Shown: positions 63,901 to 64,000 of the stretch, piece after piece
Numbering within the stretch: the stretch's first letter is position 1
Layout: each line of letters starts with the position of its first letter
Assembly: GCF_020740795.1 (NCBI RefSeq)
Contig: NC_067284.1
Coordinates: 101,857,440-101,921,439 of the forward strand
Origin: Apus apus
Lineage: Eukaryota; Chordata; Aves; Apodiformes; Apodidae
Length of the DNA: 64,000 nt
Reading direction: 5' to 3'
Program-made: the position numbers and the translations under genes
The notes under the pieces: generated by a model
Databases searched by the model: none
What the model saw: only the letters and a program-made list of their open reading frames with translations
Told to the model about the DNA's origin: nothing

Positions 63901-64000
63901 CTGAGTAGTCTCTTTTGGGGACAGGAAAGATCTGGAAGTGATAATTTTTGATCCAATACATCTAGATGAGGACATGGGCTATGAAATTATCACTGATAAC
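54946..64000. other. Gene-free AT-rich stretch
   Basis: No gene, RNA gene or clear transposon recognised. I see a 42-bp tandem duplication (59421-59504) and a phrase near 57880-57915 ('aagcttagcactatacaaac') that resembles a common ancient amniote repeat ending in GCTGTACAAACA. The open frames (longest 106-109 codons, at 56785-57105 plus and 61067-61396 minus) have no domain. The region after about 60.5 kb is slightly richer in GC but contains no CpG-island-like cluster. Confidence 0.5.
59421..59504 (+). repeat. 42-bp tandem duplication
   Basis: AGAACACCGATTTTGCATTA at 59421 recurs as AGAATACCGATTTTGCATTA at 59463. The two 42-base units share the uninterrupted core CCGATTTTGCATTATTATAA and differ at a handful of sites, mostly toward the right end of the unit. 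The period is a multiple of three, so a local open frame repeats 14 residues, but there is no other sign of coding. Confidence 0.93.

Noticed and set aside
1..64000. CRISPR arrays, prokaryotic operons, defence islands or endogenous retroviruses
   Set aside because: No regularly spaced repeats, no gene clusters, no gag/pol/env-like frames or paired LTRs; the only RT is of the CR1 non-LTR type.

Overview
The window looks like 64 kb of AT-rich intergenic or deep-intronic DNA from a bird. The main evidence is several CR1 non-LTR retrotransposon copies of the avian type. Where a 3' end is visible, it carries the CR1 signature: a 'ggtcccttccaaccc'-like block followed by short ATTCTATG/ATTCTGTG-type tandem octamers. 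I found no host protein-coding gene, tRNA, rRNA, CRISPR array or prokaryotic-style operon that I can support. Every reading frame with recognisable homology belongs to CR1. The other frames of 60-160 codons look like chance open frames in AT-rich DNA.

Layout. Positions 1-~1360 hold an old minus-strand CR1 that runs off the left edge. It is unusual because it keeps the ORF1 esterase-like region and the start of the ORF2 endonuclease, then jumps by internal deletion into the reverse transcriptase. Positions ~1361-18180 are unique-looking AT-rich DNA with simple repeats and one tiny CR1 3' end (~12724-12786, plus). Positions ~18180-19290 are a very decayed ancient CR1 (minus). Positions ~19291-38660 are the longest gene-free stretch, holding simple repeats, a probable ancient L2/MIR-type tail (~21180-21275) and an enhancer-like segment (~28985-29330). 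Positions ~38665-38969 are a CR1 3' end (plus) with a GT-rich insertion or expansion. Positions ~42620-42840 resemble an ancient amniote MIR/L2-type repeat. Positions ~45380-47060 are a second ancient CR1 (minus).

A CR1 cluster lies at 50.2-55 kb. It consists of a 3' fragment (~50253-50500, minus), the youngest element of the window (~51336-53070, plus), and an older truncated copy in inverted orientation (~53882-54945, minus). The young element's reverse-transcriptase frame is open to its end except for one nonsense codon. From 54946 to the end there is again no recognisable gene, apart from a 42-bp tandem duplication (59421-59504) and a weak ancient-repeat trace near 57.9 kb.

How the parts relate: CR1 ORF1 encodes a protein with an esterase-like (SGNH/GDSL) domain, and ORF2 encodes an endonuclease plus reverse transcriptase that recognises the CR1 3' end and primes at a nicked target. 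The copies here are products of that machinery at different ages, and none is a complete element. I did not find a new biological system. The items most worth checking are the EN-to-RT deletion junction of the first element, the near-intact RT frame, the inverted CR1 pair, a cluster of four GATCACTA words at 6792-6910, and the homeodomain-site-bearing segment near 29.0-29.3 kb. Family assignments rest on recognised motifs from memory of CR1 proteins; no alignment was run.
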